DNA from: Willaertia magna
Taxonomy: Eukaryota > Heterolobosea > Eutetramitea > Acrasida > Naegleriidae
NCBI GenBank assembly: GCA_902984215.1
Contig: CADWAF010000353.1
Span: forward strand, 1 to 12,009
Direction: 5' to 3'
Length of the DNA stretch: 12,009 nucleotides
The first letter of the stretch is position 1. Each line of letters opens with the position of its first letter. Positions 1-6,752 of the stretch are shown here, piece after piece. Both the position numbers and the translations under genes were made by a program. Under the pieces are notes generated by a model, which ran no database searches, was not told where the DNA came from, and saw nothing but the letters and a program-made list of their open reading frames with translations.

Positions 1-104
1 TAATGTTTGTAATTTTTGGAAATAATTTTTGGAAATAATTTTTGGAAAAATTTTTTGTAAATAATGTTTAACAAATGTTTGTAAATAATTTTAAAAAAAA
101 TTAG
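1..104 (+). other. Partial intron of the K2P channel gene (3' part)
   Basis: This stretch is extremely A+T-rich, has no coding character and ends in TTAG immediately before an exon that continues a potassium-channel pore (exon start 105, codon GAT). A 13-nt unit, AATTTTTGGAAAT, is repeated three times in tandem at 11-48. The donor lies outside the window. I infer that it is an intron because the downstream exon starts in mid-motif: the Asp that normally ends the first G-Y-G-D selectivity filter is its first codon. Confidence 0.75.
11..48. repeat. 13-nt tandem repeat, three copies, intronic
   Basis: AATTTTTGGAAAT occurs at 11-23, 24-36 and, losing its last base, 37-48. It lies inside an A+T-rich intron and is most simply local slippage. 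Confidence 0.85.
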
Positions 105-1120
105 GATTTTACACCGTCAACATTGGGAGGGAAATTATATATTGTATTTTTTGGATTTATTGGTTTATCAATCGTTAGTTTATGGATTTCCTTTATTGGC
201 GGTGCCGTTATGAATTCTTTCGGGACCGGTTTATTTACAATATTTTTATATCTAAAAAGATGTTGTCAAATTAGAAGAAGAGATATCTCAAAAGATTTAT
301 TAATTAAAAAAATTAAAAATACAGAATTATCAAATTTAGAAAAAAAATTATTTAGATTTTTTAATAGAGGAATAACACAAATTATAAACTTAATTTTAAT
401 TTTAGGAATTTATTGTTTAGTTGGTGGTGCAATTATGGGAAATTTTGAGGGATGGCAATATTATGATTCTTTTTATTATTCTTTTGTTTCTTTAACTTCT
501 ATTGGTTATGGTGATTTATTGTAAGTTTTTTTTTGTAAAGTTTTTTAACAATTATTTATAACAATTATTTATAACAAAAATATACATTACAATAATACAA
601 ATTTAAAAGCCCCAAATCACAAAGTGGTAAAATCTTTTTTTGTTTCTTTTCAGTTGGTGGATTAGGTTTATTAGCAATTCTTTTAGGTTTCGTTGGTAAA
701 GCAATTCAAGAAAGTGTTATTGAAAATTTACAAAAAGCACAAAAAAAAGCATTAAAAGAAATGAAATTAAAACAAGTAACACAAACAATGAAACAATTTA
801 AAAATATTGTAAAAAAACAAAGTTTTGTAAAGAATAAGGTTAATTTTTTAAAGAATGGAATTGGTGATCAATTTGATAAAGTTGGACAATTACATGTTAA
901 TTTAAAGAAAAATACGCGTGGTGTAATGAATTGGGTTGGAAATAATAATGTTGTTAATTGGGTTACTAATAATAAGAATAATAATAGTTCAAATAATAAT
1001 CAAAATAATAATTTAAATAATAATTTAAATAATATGAATAGTAATGATAAAAATAGTCAAAATTATAATAGTATGGAAAGTAATAATAATGGTAATGGCA
1101 ATAATGGTAATGAAATATAA
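105..1120 (+). CDS. Two-pore-domain (K2P-type) potassium channel, 3' part (5' exons outside window)
   Basis: Two exons are visible, 105-520 and 610-1120, joined by a phase-2 intron; they encode about 308 residues. The first starts with D-F-T-P-S-T-L-G-G-K, the segment that normally follows a first GYG filter. Next come a hydrophobic helix (IVFFGFIGLSIVSLWISFIG, M2), a basic cytoplasmic loop, a third helix, and a second pore with filter T-S-I-G-Y-G-D at 495-515. Across the splice it continues L-F-P-K-S-Q-S-G-K-I-F-F, then a final helix (GGLGLLAILLGF). The protein ends in a Lys/Gln-rich helix and a roughly 60-residue Asn-rich tail. K2P channels carry background K+ leak current across the plasma membrane. 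An internal ATG at 761 is not the start: exon 2 is open upstream and completes the last pore helix. A single-pore channel is unlikely because two post-filter segments are present. The N-terminus, M1 and most of the first pore are not visible. Confidence 0.82.
521..609 (+). other. Intron of the K2P gene (89 bp, phase 2)
   Basis: The donor is GTAAGT at 521 and the acceptor AAAAG|C at 608-609. This acceptor was chosen because it restores the conserved proline and the G-K-I-F-F stretch after the second filter. The more usual-looking TTTTCAG ending at 653 puts the next exon in the wrong frame. The intron holds two tandem copies of AACAATTATTTAT (547-572). An in-frame alternative acceptor at 623-624 would delete P-K-S-Q-S and fits the family worse. 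Confidence 0.75.
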
Positions 1121-1126
1121 AATAAA
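1121..1126 (+). terminator. Possible poly(A) signal of the K2P gene
   Basis: AATAAA starts directly after the stop codon. In DNA this A+T-rich the hexamer is frequent by chance, so position is the only support. Confidence 0.3.
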
Positions 1127-1167
1127 TTAATAACAAATTTTAAAATATTGTAAATTATTACAAACAA

Positions 1168-1717
1168 TCAATAAACTTTACATAATTTTCTTTTTTTTCC
1201 ATTTTCATAATCACTCTTTTTATCTTCTTTTTCATTATATTTAATTCCACGTCTACAAATAGAATTATTTTGTGAAGTTTGTAAAAATAATCTTTTTTTC
1301 AACAATTTGTTTAAACTCAGTTAGTTGGTTTCCAGCCTTATCCGTTAATAATCCAAATTGTCCACAGTTAACACCACACCCAAAAAAGTTGTTTTCGTTG
1401 TCAATTAAAATTACAAAATCAATAAAAGATTTTCAATTTTTGTAAAATTTTTGTAAAATTTTTGTAACTATAATTTTGTAAATTTCCTTTCAAATAAACT
1501 TGAAGCAACATTGGAAACAATACCACCATATAAATTAGGTGTCACAACAACACTATTAGAGAAAAGATTTGATTTGTCCACTTTGAGTAATAAACAACAC
1601 ATAATTATTTGAATTAAAACATGGAGCACAAATTAATTTAATGGATGGTTTAAAATCTATTGGTTTTAATTGTTCTTCTTTTGCACAATCAAATACAATA
1701 ATTTCTTTGTCTGACAT
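1168..1717 (-). pseudogene. RCC1-repeat protein remnant, frame-shifted
   Basis: On the minus strand an ATG at 1717 opens MSDKEIIVFD and continues to SIKLICAPCF and N-Y-V-L-F-I-T-Q-S-G-Q-I, then stops at 1556-1558. This is the typical strand of an RCC1 blade. The reading continues one frame over (about 1575-1468: S-N-L-F-S-N-S-V-V-V-T-P-N-L-Y-G-G). A third piece (1432-1265) holds F-V-I-L-I-D-N-E-N-N-F-F-G-C-G-V-N-C-G-Q-F-G-L-L, a textbook RCC1 repeat. A fourth piece, in another frame (about 1281-1168), is a Lys-rich tail ending in TGA. RCC1 families form seven-bladed propellers of roughly 350-400 residues, often acting on small GTPases; only about 1.5 blades remain here. No GT-AG introns explain the breaks, so I call it a pseudogene. 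Sequencing indels could partly mimic this, but the short total length argues for real decay. It converges on the K2P gene, 47 bp away. Confidence 0.62.
1437..1468. repeat. 11-nt tandem repeat (TTTTTGTAAAA), three copies
   Basis: TTTTTGTAAAA is repeated with the last unit imperfect. It falls between the second and third pieces of the RCC1-like remnant, where the coding trace is lost, and may mark the site of an internal rearrangement or a degenerate intron. Confidence 0.75.
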
Positions 1718-2038
1718 TTTTTTTTATAATTAGGTCAGAAACTGTAGTTACCTGTGCTTGATTTAAAAATTAAGGGGTAACTTTTTGATGGCTACTGATT
1801 GATGCATGGTTTATGATGCAATTTTATAACATATAGCAGCCCTACAAGATATTATGCATAGAGTGGTATTCCCATTATGAAGGAAAGTACCTAGTTATGT
1901 TGCCTTATTTCTATAACACTATTATAATTTTTGTAAAAGTAAAAATAAAGAATCTATATTCCAACAAACAAAGTAAAGGCCAATAATGAAATAAATTAAG
2001 GTACTATTTACTGCTACGGTTTTCAAAATTGTTATAAT
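1718..2038. other. Intergenic, no gene seen; GC-richer patch with possible hairpins
   Basis: No reading frame of useful length is present on either strand. About 1740-1920 is visibly less A+T-rich than its surroundings. It contains an inverted pair AGTTACC / GGTAACT (about 1748-1784), then a second segment bounded by GGCT and AGCC with a small inner stem (TTG..CAT / ATG CAA). The stretch could be a small structured RNA, or 5' flanking sequence of the RCC1-like remnant. I do not recognise a known RNA family in it. Confidence 0.35.
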
Positions 2039-3951
2039 TTACTCGTCAACCCAATTTAAAGATTTTTCTATTGCTTTTCTCCATTTAGATAATTTATATT
2101 CCGTTTCTTCTTCAGTAATACTTGGATTATAAATTATTTGTTGCTTATTTGGTAAAGGTATATCTTTTACATCTTTATATATTCCAACACCAAATGCAGA
2201 ACAAATAGCTGCACCTAAAACTGTAGTTTCAGAATATGATGGAATTATAACTCTAGTTTGACAGATATCTGCTTGTAATTGCATTAATAACTTATTCTTA
2301 ATCATACCACCATCAACCATTAAATTAGTTACCTCTACATTTGAGTCTTTTGTCATTGCATCTAATACTTCATGTGTTTGAAAACAAACTGCCTCTAACA
2401 TTGCCCTAACAATATGTGCTGCTGTTGTAAATTGTGTAATACCAAGAATTGCACCTCTAGCATCAGAACGCCAATAAGGAGAAAACAAACCATTAAAAGC
2501 TGGTACAAAATATACACCTCCTGTATCTTTCACTTTAGAAGCTAATACCTCTGAATCAGAAGGTTTCTCTATAAAATGTAAATTATCTTTTAACCAATTA
2601 ATTCCACTTCCAGCAACAGCTACACTTCCCTCCAAAGCATAAACTGGTGCTGCGTCTTTACCTAATTGATATTGCACAGTTGAAAGTAAACCATAATTTG
2701 ATTGTACAATCTTCTCGCCACAATTCATTAATACAAAACAACCAGTGCCATAAGTATTCTTAGCATCTCCCTTATTAAAACATCTTTGGCCAATAGTTGC
2801 AGATTGTTGATCACCAATACAACCTGAAATACATACACCTTTTAATATTGGATTATTATCAACAATATCTGAATCTATATAACCGTATCGCTCAGCAGAA
2901 CTTTTAATTTCTGGAAAATTTACACCTTTTGGAACATCAAATACTTGAAACATATTTTCATCCCATTGTAAAGTAGATAAATTCATTAACATTGTTCTAC
3001 TTGCATTTGTCACATCTGTCACATGTTTACCGCCACTATTATTCTTTTTACAACCACCAGTTAAATTCCATATAATCCAAGAATCAACTGTACCAAACAT
3101 ACAAGTACCTCTATCAATTGCATTTCTAACTTCTTGATAATGATCTATCATCCACTTCAATTTAACGGCACTAAAATAAGTAGAAAGAGGTAATCCACAA
3201 ATCTGACGAAATTTACCAAAATCCCCAAAAGCCTTTTCTTTACATATTCTATCAACTAAATCTTTAGTTCTTGTATCATTCCATACAATTGCTTTACATA
3301 AAGGAAGGCCCGTTTCTGAATCCCACAAAATTGTTGTCTCTCTTTGATTTGTTACTCCTATACCTAATATCTCAATATCCTCCTCCGCATTATTATTATA
3401 TTGTTCACAAGCCTTTTTCATACAGTCAATAGTATTTCTAAGTATATCCATTGGATCTTGTTCAACCCAACCAGGCTTTGGGAAATAACTTTCATGATTT
3501 AATTGATAAGTTGAAATTTCAGTTAAATCATCTTTATCAAATAACATAAATCTAGTAGAAGTTGTTCCTTGATCAATCGCTCCGATACATTGTCTTTTCT
3601 TTTTATTGTTATTAACGGTATTATTATTATGCATACTCATAATGACGGTATTATTAGTAGAATAGAAACGCAATGAATCAAAACTAGACGAGTTATTAAA
3701 ACTAGGAAATTTAGAGGAATATTTTTTTTGATGAGGTTTCTTTTATGAATTGCAAGTAATAGCCTTGTTATTCGTATAAATCATAATTCCGATAAGAAGT
3801 AAGATGATATAATACTTACAAAAAAAGAAGAAGAAGAAGAAGAAACAATAATTGCTTTAGAAGAATAAGAAGTATTATTAAGAGAAATATTAAATAATAA
3901 TTGTGGAACTTTGCATTTCAAGGAATTTATCTTTTTCATTTTTTTCTTCAT
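2039..3951 (-). CDS. gk: Glycerol kinase (FGGY family) with probable mitochondrial presequence
   Basis: It phosphorylates glycerol with ATP to sn-glycerol 3-phosphate, feeding glycerolipid synthesis and glycolysis. The model has two exons (3951-3820 and 3739-2039, 610 residues). Catalytic parts, numbered on this model: phosphate-binding D-Q-G-T-T-S-T (100-106), glycerol-binding N-Q-R-E-T-T (175-180), FGGY signature S-T-Y-F-S-A-V-K-L-K-W (230-240), catalytic Asp in G-D-Q-Q-S-A (354), ATP-site G-T-G-C-F-V-L (375-381), V-D-G-G-M near 519 and the C-terminal K-S-L-N-W-V. All key residues are present and the core length is normal. Residues 1 to about 90 are extra: Lys/Ser/Asn-rich, no acids until L-R-F-Y-S-T near 67-72, a pattern typical of mitochondrial presequences. 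The ATG at 3951 is the first in-frame one. Two in-frame ATGs (VIMSMHNNN) lie just before the core and would give a cytosolic enzyme of about 531-533 residues, the usual size. Function is secure; exon 1 and targeting are inferred. Confidence 0.93.
3740..3819 (-). other. Intron of the glycerol kinase gene (80 bp, phase 0)
   Basis: On the minus strand the donor is GTAAGT (from 3819) and the acceptor AAAAG (ending 3740). The join is in frame and bypasses an in-frame TAA just upstream of the acceptor. CTAG acceptors a little further into exon 2 look more conventional but would shift the frame. The spliced region is a non-conserved leader, so homology cannot confirm the site. Confidence 0.65.
3826..3843. 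repeat. GAA/TTC trinucleotide run in exon 1 of glycerol kinase
   Basis: Six or more GAA units on the plus strand encode the poly-Ser part of the leader in the TCT frame. Such triplet runs are common in dictyostelid coding DNA. Confidence 0.85.
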
Positions 3952-3958
3952 ATTGCAT
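3890..3958 (-). promoter_or_regulatory. Upstream ORF overlapping the glycerol kinase start
   Basis: An ATG at 3958 lies 7 nt before the presumed glycerol kinase start and opens a different frame of 22 codons, ending in TAA at 3890-3892. It overlaps the main start by about 60 nt. If transcripts begin upstream of it, it would reduce initiation at the presequence start and favour later in-frame ATGs. Its effect depends on the unknown transcription start. Confidence 0.4.
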
Positions 3959-4049
3959 CTTATCACTTTAAAGTTGTTTGCTTCTCTTTAATTTCTAAAA
4001 AGCTATTCTTGTCTTTTAATTAATATTAATTATAATTTGTTATTGTTGT

Positions 4050-4124
4050 GTTAGCCTCTAGGCCTAGGTAAGCTTGGAAGACTTATTGTTGTTGTTGGCC
4101 AACAAGCTTACCGTGGCAGCTAAC
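4050..4124. other. Long imperfect hairpin, candidate structured RNA or DNA element
   Basis: Outer stem GTTAGC (4050-4055) pairs with GCTAAC (4119-4124). GCC (4062-4064) pairs with GGC (4115-4117). The inner stem GGTAAGCTTG (4067-4076) pairs perfectly with CAAGCTTACC (4103-4112). The loop is 26 nt and contains a TTG run. Nineteen base pairs in a nested order within 75 nt is far above the local background. A 10-nt palindrome (CTAGGCCTAG, 4058-4067) overlaps the left arm. Possible roles are a small non-coding RNA, a 5' leader structure or a regulatory palindrome; the strand is not determined. Confidence 0.55.
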
Positions 4125-4152
4125 GAGATGAAAAAAGTTAAAAAAATAAATC

Positions 4153-4192
4153 ATGATAAGAAACAGTCGTATCCTTAGGTCTTTATCTCCAG
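4153..4192 (+). other. Possible upstream coding exon of the FIT/PAP2-like gene
   Basis: The ATG at 4153 opens M-I-R-N-S-R-I-L-R-S-L-S-P and runs into CCAG|GTAAGT (intron from 4193). Splicing to AAAAAG ending at 4432 would continue in frame (E-T-T-P-D-W-H) into the ATG at 4453. The acceptor has the same A-rich form as the better-supported introns. The 240-bp intron is longer than the others here, so the exon is only a candidate. Read without splicing the frame stops after 27 codons. Confidence 0.3.
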
Positions 4193-4452
4193 GTAAGTTT
4201 TTATTATTATTATCGTCGGGATTTCAAGGCTAACAATAGTATTTACTGAATAACATTAAATGTTACACTTTTTATATTAATGAAAATTAATATGTATTAA
4301 AACTAATAATTAACAAACACGTTTTATAAATTGATTTAAATTGATTACGTCTATTACTTTACAATTCGTTGACATCATGATGGACATTTTCTATTAATTA
4401 ATAAAATAATAATAATAACAAATTTAAAAAAGAAACAACACCCGATTGGCAC

Positions 4453-5622
4453 ATGTCCAATGAAACTAATAGAATTGATTTAGATATTACTACTACATCA
4501 TCTACGTTATCAACAACATCTAATACTTCTAATCAACATTTTCCAACTTATTATGAACTTAATTTAAAAATACAACACTATTTAAATAGAATATTTCAAT
4601 TTGCAATTCTATTTCTCTTTCTTACCATGTAAGTAAATTTTTAAAATTATTTTTAATTTTTTTTTAAATTATTTTTTTAAATTTACAAAATAATTTTTTG
4701 ATAAAATTTTGAAAGAGTAATGGTTGGAATAGGACCTGATAGTACATTAGATAGTTGTTATTTAGATAGATTTGCAAATCCAAAAACATCACAATCTTTA
4801 ATTGCAATTAATAAGGTTTTTCTCTTTCCCACTTGTGTCACTCTAACTTTTCTATTTTTAATTTATTTCTTTTTAAATTCTTTTTTTAACAGTAGAAAAT
4901 CAAAACAACATATTCACAGTCATTCCACTGTTAATAATAATAATCAACAACAACAAGAACACATAAATCAACAACCATCATTAGTGGTATTTCCATTAAG
5001 TCATTGGAAAGAAGTTTTATTAAATTTATTATATATATGTACTTGGTATTATATTAGTTTTAGTTTAGTTGTATTTTTAAAGATTTCAATTGGTGATACA
5101 ATTTGTAATAAGCATCCAAATTCAGTTTCAGGACATTATAATTTTATGATTTATTCTTTATTAACTGTAAATTTATTAAGTTTATTAACTGGATGGAGAA
5201 ATCGTATATTTTGGATATGTTATATTATTTATTTATCACTTGCAATCATTTTATTAGCTGACACTTTTTTTGATGGATATCATTCTTTTAGACAATGTTT
5301 TTATGGATCAACTGTTGCTATTATTTCACATTTTATAATTGCAAAGTTAATTACTTTAAATTATAGTAAGAATGGTAATTCGAATAGTGGTGAAGAGAAG
5401 GAGAAATATGAAAATATTATTTATTATGGGATTTGTATTTATTTTGGAATTGTTTTTTTAACAAGATTTATTTGGGAATATATTTTACCTATTTTTAATG
5501 TGACAGAAGGCGCTGCAGCACATAAAGGTTTTAAGAGATCAATTTTCTTTGTAAATTTACCTTGTTTTTTATTGATTATTACAATTCTTATTTTAAAGAA
5601 AACAATTTTAAAAAGAGAATAA
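4453..5622 (+). CDS. Multi-pass membrane protein, probable FIT/PAP2-superfamily lipid phosphatase
   Basis: Exons 4453-4628 and 4716-5622 encode 360 residues. A Thr/Ser-rich N-terminus (1-43) is followed by helices near 44-63, 92-112, 158-181, 202-216, 223-240 and 255-273, and two more near the C-terminus (290-311, 333-353). An Asn/Gln run and a His-rich loop sit at about 120-142. Two histidine motifs stand out: N-S-V-S-G-H-Y (His about 199) after the third helix and D-G-Y-H-S-F-R-Q-C-F-Y-G (His about 248) after the fifth. FIT proteins have SGH and H-x3-Q..[FY]G at the same places and act as ER acyl-CoA diphosphatases needed for lipid-droplet formation; dolichyl-diphosphatases have S-S-H and Y-H-x3-Q-x2-Y-G. 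The T-W-Y-Y segment in the third helix and Y-L-D-R-F-A-N after the first favour FIT. The two C-terminal helices are more than a standard six-helix FIT has. The lipid-phosphatase fold is likely; the exact subfamily is open. The start could lie in an upstream exon (4153). Confidence 0.6.
4629..4715 (+). other. Intron of the FIT/PAP2-like gene (87 bp, phase 2)
   Basis: The donor is GTAAGT at 4629 and the acceptor GAAAG ending at 4715. The join restores an uninterrupted first membrane helix (FQFAILFLFLT then I-V-M-V-G-I). The only other nearby AG (4716-4717) leads to a stop within a few codons. The interior is almost pure A/T. Confidence 0.8.
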
Positions 5623-5716
5623 TAAAATTACATTTAATCTTTTGTTCATAGTCCTGTAAATTTATAATTGTAAATTATTACAATAAATTTATGATATTTA
5701 TGATCTAAACATTTTG

Positions 5717-5744
5717 TTATTGTGAATTTCCTAGAGTATGCACC
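5717..5744 (+). repeat. Left terminal inverted repeat
   Basis: This is a 28-nt repeat with the invariant core ATTTCCTAGAGTATG. It differs from its partner at 6568-6595 at two positions. It lies 94 bp after the stop of the FIT/PAP2-like gene. Confidence 0.85.
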
Positions 5745-5956
5745 TATTTTTGACGACTTTTCAACGTCATTTTAGCAAATGAAAAGCCCCAAAAAGTCGC
5801 AAAAACTCGAGATTTGAGTTCGTGATTTTAACGGGGAGAGTTTGCGAAATAAGAGCTTTGAGTTAATAAAATAAGTATACAAAATTTTTAAGATAACAAA
5901 AAGTAAAAACAAAAAAAACAAATAACAATAAACTTAATCTTAACACCTCCAGCTAA

Positions 5957-6379
5957 TTCTACTCTAATATTAACAAATTAACAAGCTCAAATAACCTTCT
6001 TCTCAATAGTACTACCTTAAATAACAATAATAATATTACCACTATTAGTGACACAAAAAACATATATCCCAAAAGATACTTCTAAAATCTTTTCAATAAA
6101 TCTTCAAATAAATCAAGAAGATGAATTAACTGATATTTTCGACTATTTTAATTACAAATTTAATGAACAAACATGGAAGTTGTATTATATTAAATAAAGA
6201 GAGAGTTAAGAGGTATTTATGAAAATAGTGATGTTAATGGAAATAGTTTAAAGAATGTTATAAAAGAGATAAGTATAAAGTCAGAAAAAAAGAGAAGACT
6301 GTTCAATGTTTTCAATTTTTATGGCGGAAGAAAAGATTATGATGTAATGTTGACAATATTTTATTTGTTTCTAGATTAG
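5957..6379 (+). pseudogene. Broken Asn-rich ORF of unknown family inside the inverted-repeat element
   Basis: Three overlapping open stretches follow one another. The first (5957-6085) is Asn/Thr/Ser-rich with five Asn in a row, then T-I-S-D-T-K-N-I-Y-P-K. The second (about 6048-6197) contains T-S-K-I-F-S-I-N-L-Q-I-N and E-L-T-D-I-F-D-Y-F-N. The third (6194-6379) runs R-E-L-R-G-I-Y-E-N-S-D through K-K-R-R-L-F-N-V-F-N-F-Y-G-G-R-K to a TAG. The pieces are in frames 2, 0 and 2 and overlap without GT-AG introns, and no good ATG opens the first. This looks like one gene of at least 130 codons broken by two single-base shifts. I do not recognise the family. If the surrounding segment is a transposon, this is either its own gene or captured host sequence. 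Confidence 0.5.
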
Positions 6380-6442
6380 TTGACTAGTAGTATTTTTTTC
6401 TTCTAGTTAGAACAATTTTTTTTACAATAAAATTTGAAAAAC

Positions 6443-6456
6443 CATTTTCGAAAATG
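6443..6456. repeat. Perfect 14-nt palindrome
   Basis: CATTTTCGAAAATG is its own reverse complement and lies in the right subterminal part of the inverted-repeat element. It could be a protein-binding site, or chance in A+T-rich DNA. Confidence 0.8.
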
Positions 6457-6567
6457 ACAGGTTTAAGTTGAAGAAATTACTGTTTTGATTTGCGATTTTT
6501 TGGAAAATGAGTTGCGAAAATTCCATCATTTTTGAAGAGTGAAATCCTTCATTTTCGCAAATTTTTC

Positions 6568-6595
6568 GGTACATACTCTAGGAAATCCACAATAA
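6568..6595 (-). repeat. Right terminal inverted repeat
   Basis: This is the reverse complement of the left repeat at 26 of 28 positions. It ends 157 bp before the stop codon of the SRPBCC gene; the gap 6596-6752 shows only A+T-rich 3' flank. Confidence 0.85.
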
Positions 6596-6752
6596 ATGTC
6601 ATTTATTGGGTGTTTGTTTCCAAAATTAATTTTTTCATAAAAAAGTTACTGCTCATTTGTGATCAAAATAGAGATTTATTGAGCTAGACGGTCAAGAATT
6701 AGATTAATAGTTCAAACAGTTTTGTAATTAAATTTATTGTAATACTATAACA

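Larger units (their letters stand above)
3952..4452. other. Divergent intergenic region between glycerol kinase and the FIT/PAP2-like gene
   Basis: This 501-bp stretch lies between two outward-facing genes and must contain both promoters. It is mostly A+T-rich, with a GC-richer island at about 4045-4240. The island holds a strong hairpin (4050-4124) and a short ATG-led frame that ends on a GTAAGT donor (4153-4192). From 4250 to 4432 I see only A/T-rich sequence without coding potential. Confidence 0.6.
5717..6595. mobile_element. Degenerate DNA element with 28-nt terminal inverted repeats
   Basis: The 879-bp segment is bounded by TTATTGTG.ATTTCCTAGAGTATG.ACC at 5717-5744 and its reverse complement at 6568-6595, matching at 26 of 28 positions (both differences are transitions). 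Inside each end are several copies of a TTGCGAAA-like motif and its complement, as expected for subterminal transposase sites. The middle contains a decayed ORF. A TA could serve as target duplication, as in Tc1/mariner elements, and CATTT occurs just outside both ends, but neither is decisive. No transposase is recognisable, so it is probably a non-autonomous or dead copy. The symmetric ends are directly visible; mobility is inferred. Confidence 0.6.

Noticed and set aside
654..660. TTTTCAG ending at 653 as acceptor of the K2P intron
   Set aside because: It has the more conventional sequence but shifts the frame and stops soon after; the AAAAG at 609 keeps both frame and family motifs.
761..1120. 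ATG at 761 as the start of an independent Asn-rich protein
   Set aside because: The frame is open upstream to 610 and completes the second pore and last helix of the K2P channel, so 761 is an internal Met.
2039..3673. Glycerol kinase starting at 3673
   Set aside because: The codon there is TTG. Eukaryotic nuclear genes rarely start so, and the frame is open further upstream through an intron to an ATG at 3951.
3781..3966. A 61-codon minus-strand frame next to glycerol kinase
   Set aside because: It is not a separate gene. Its first part is exon 1 of glycerol kinase and it then reads through the GTAAGT donor into the intron. The codon at 3966 is GTG; the real in-frame ATG is at 3951.
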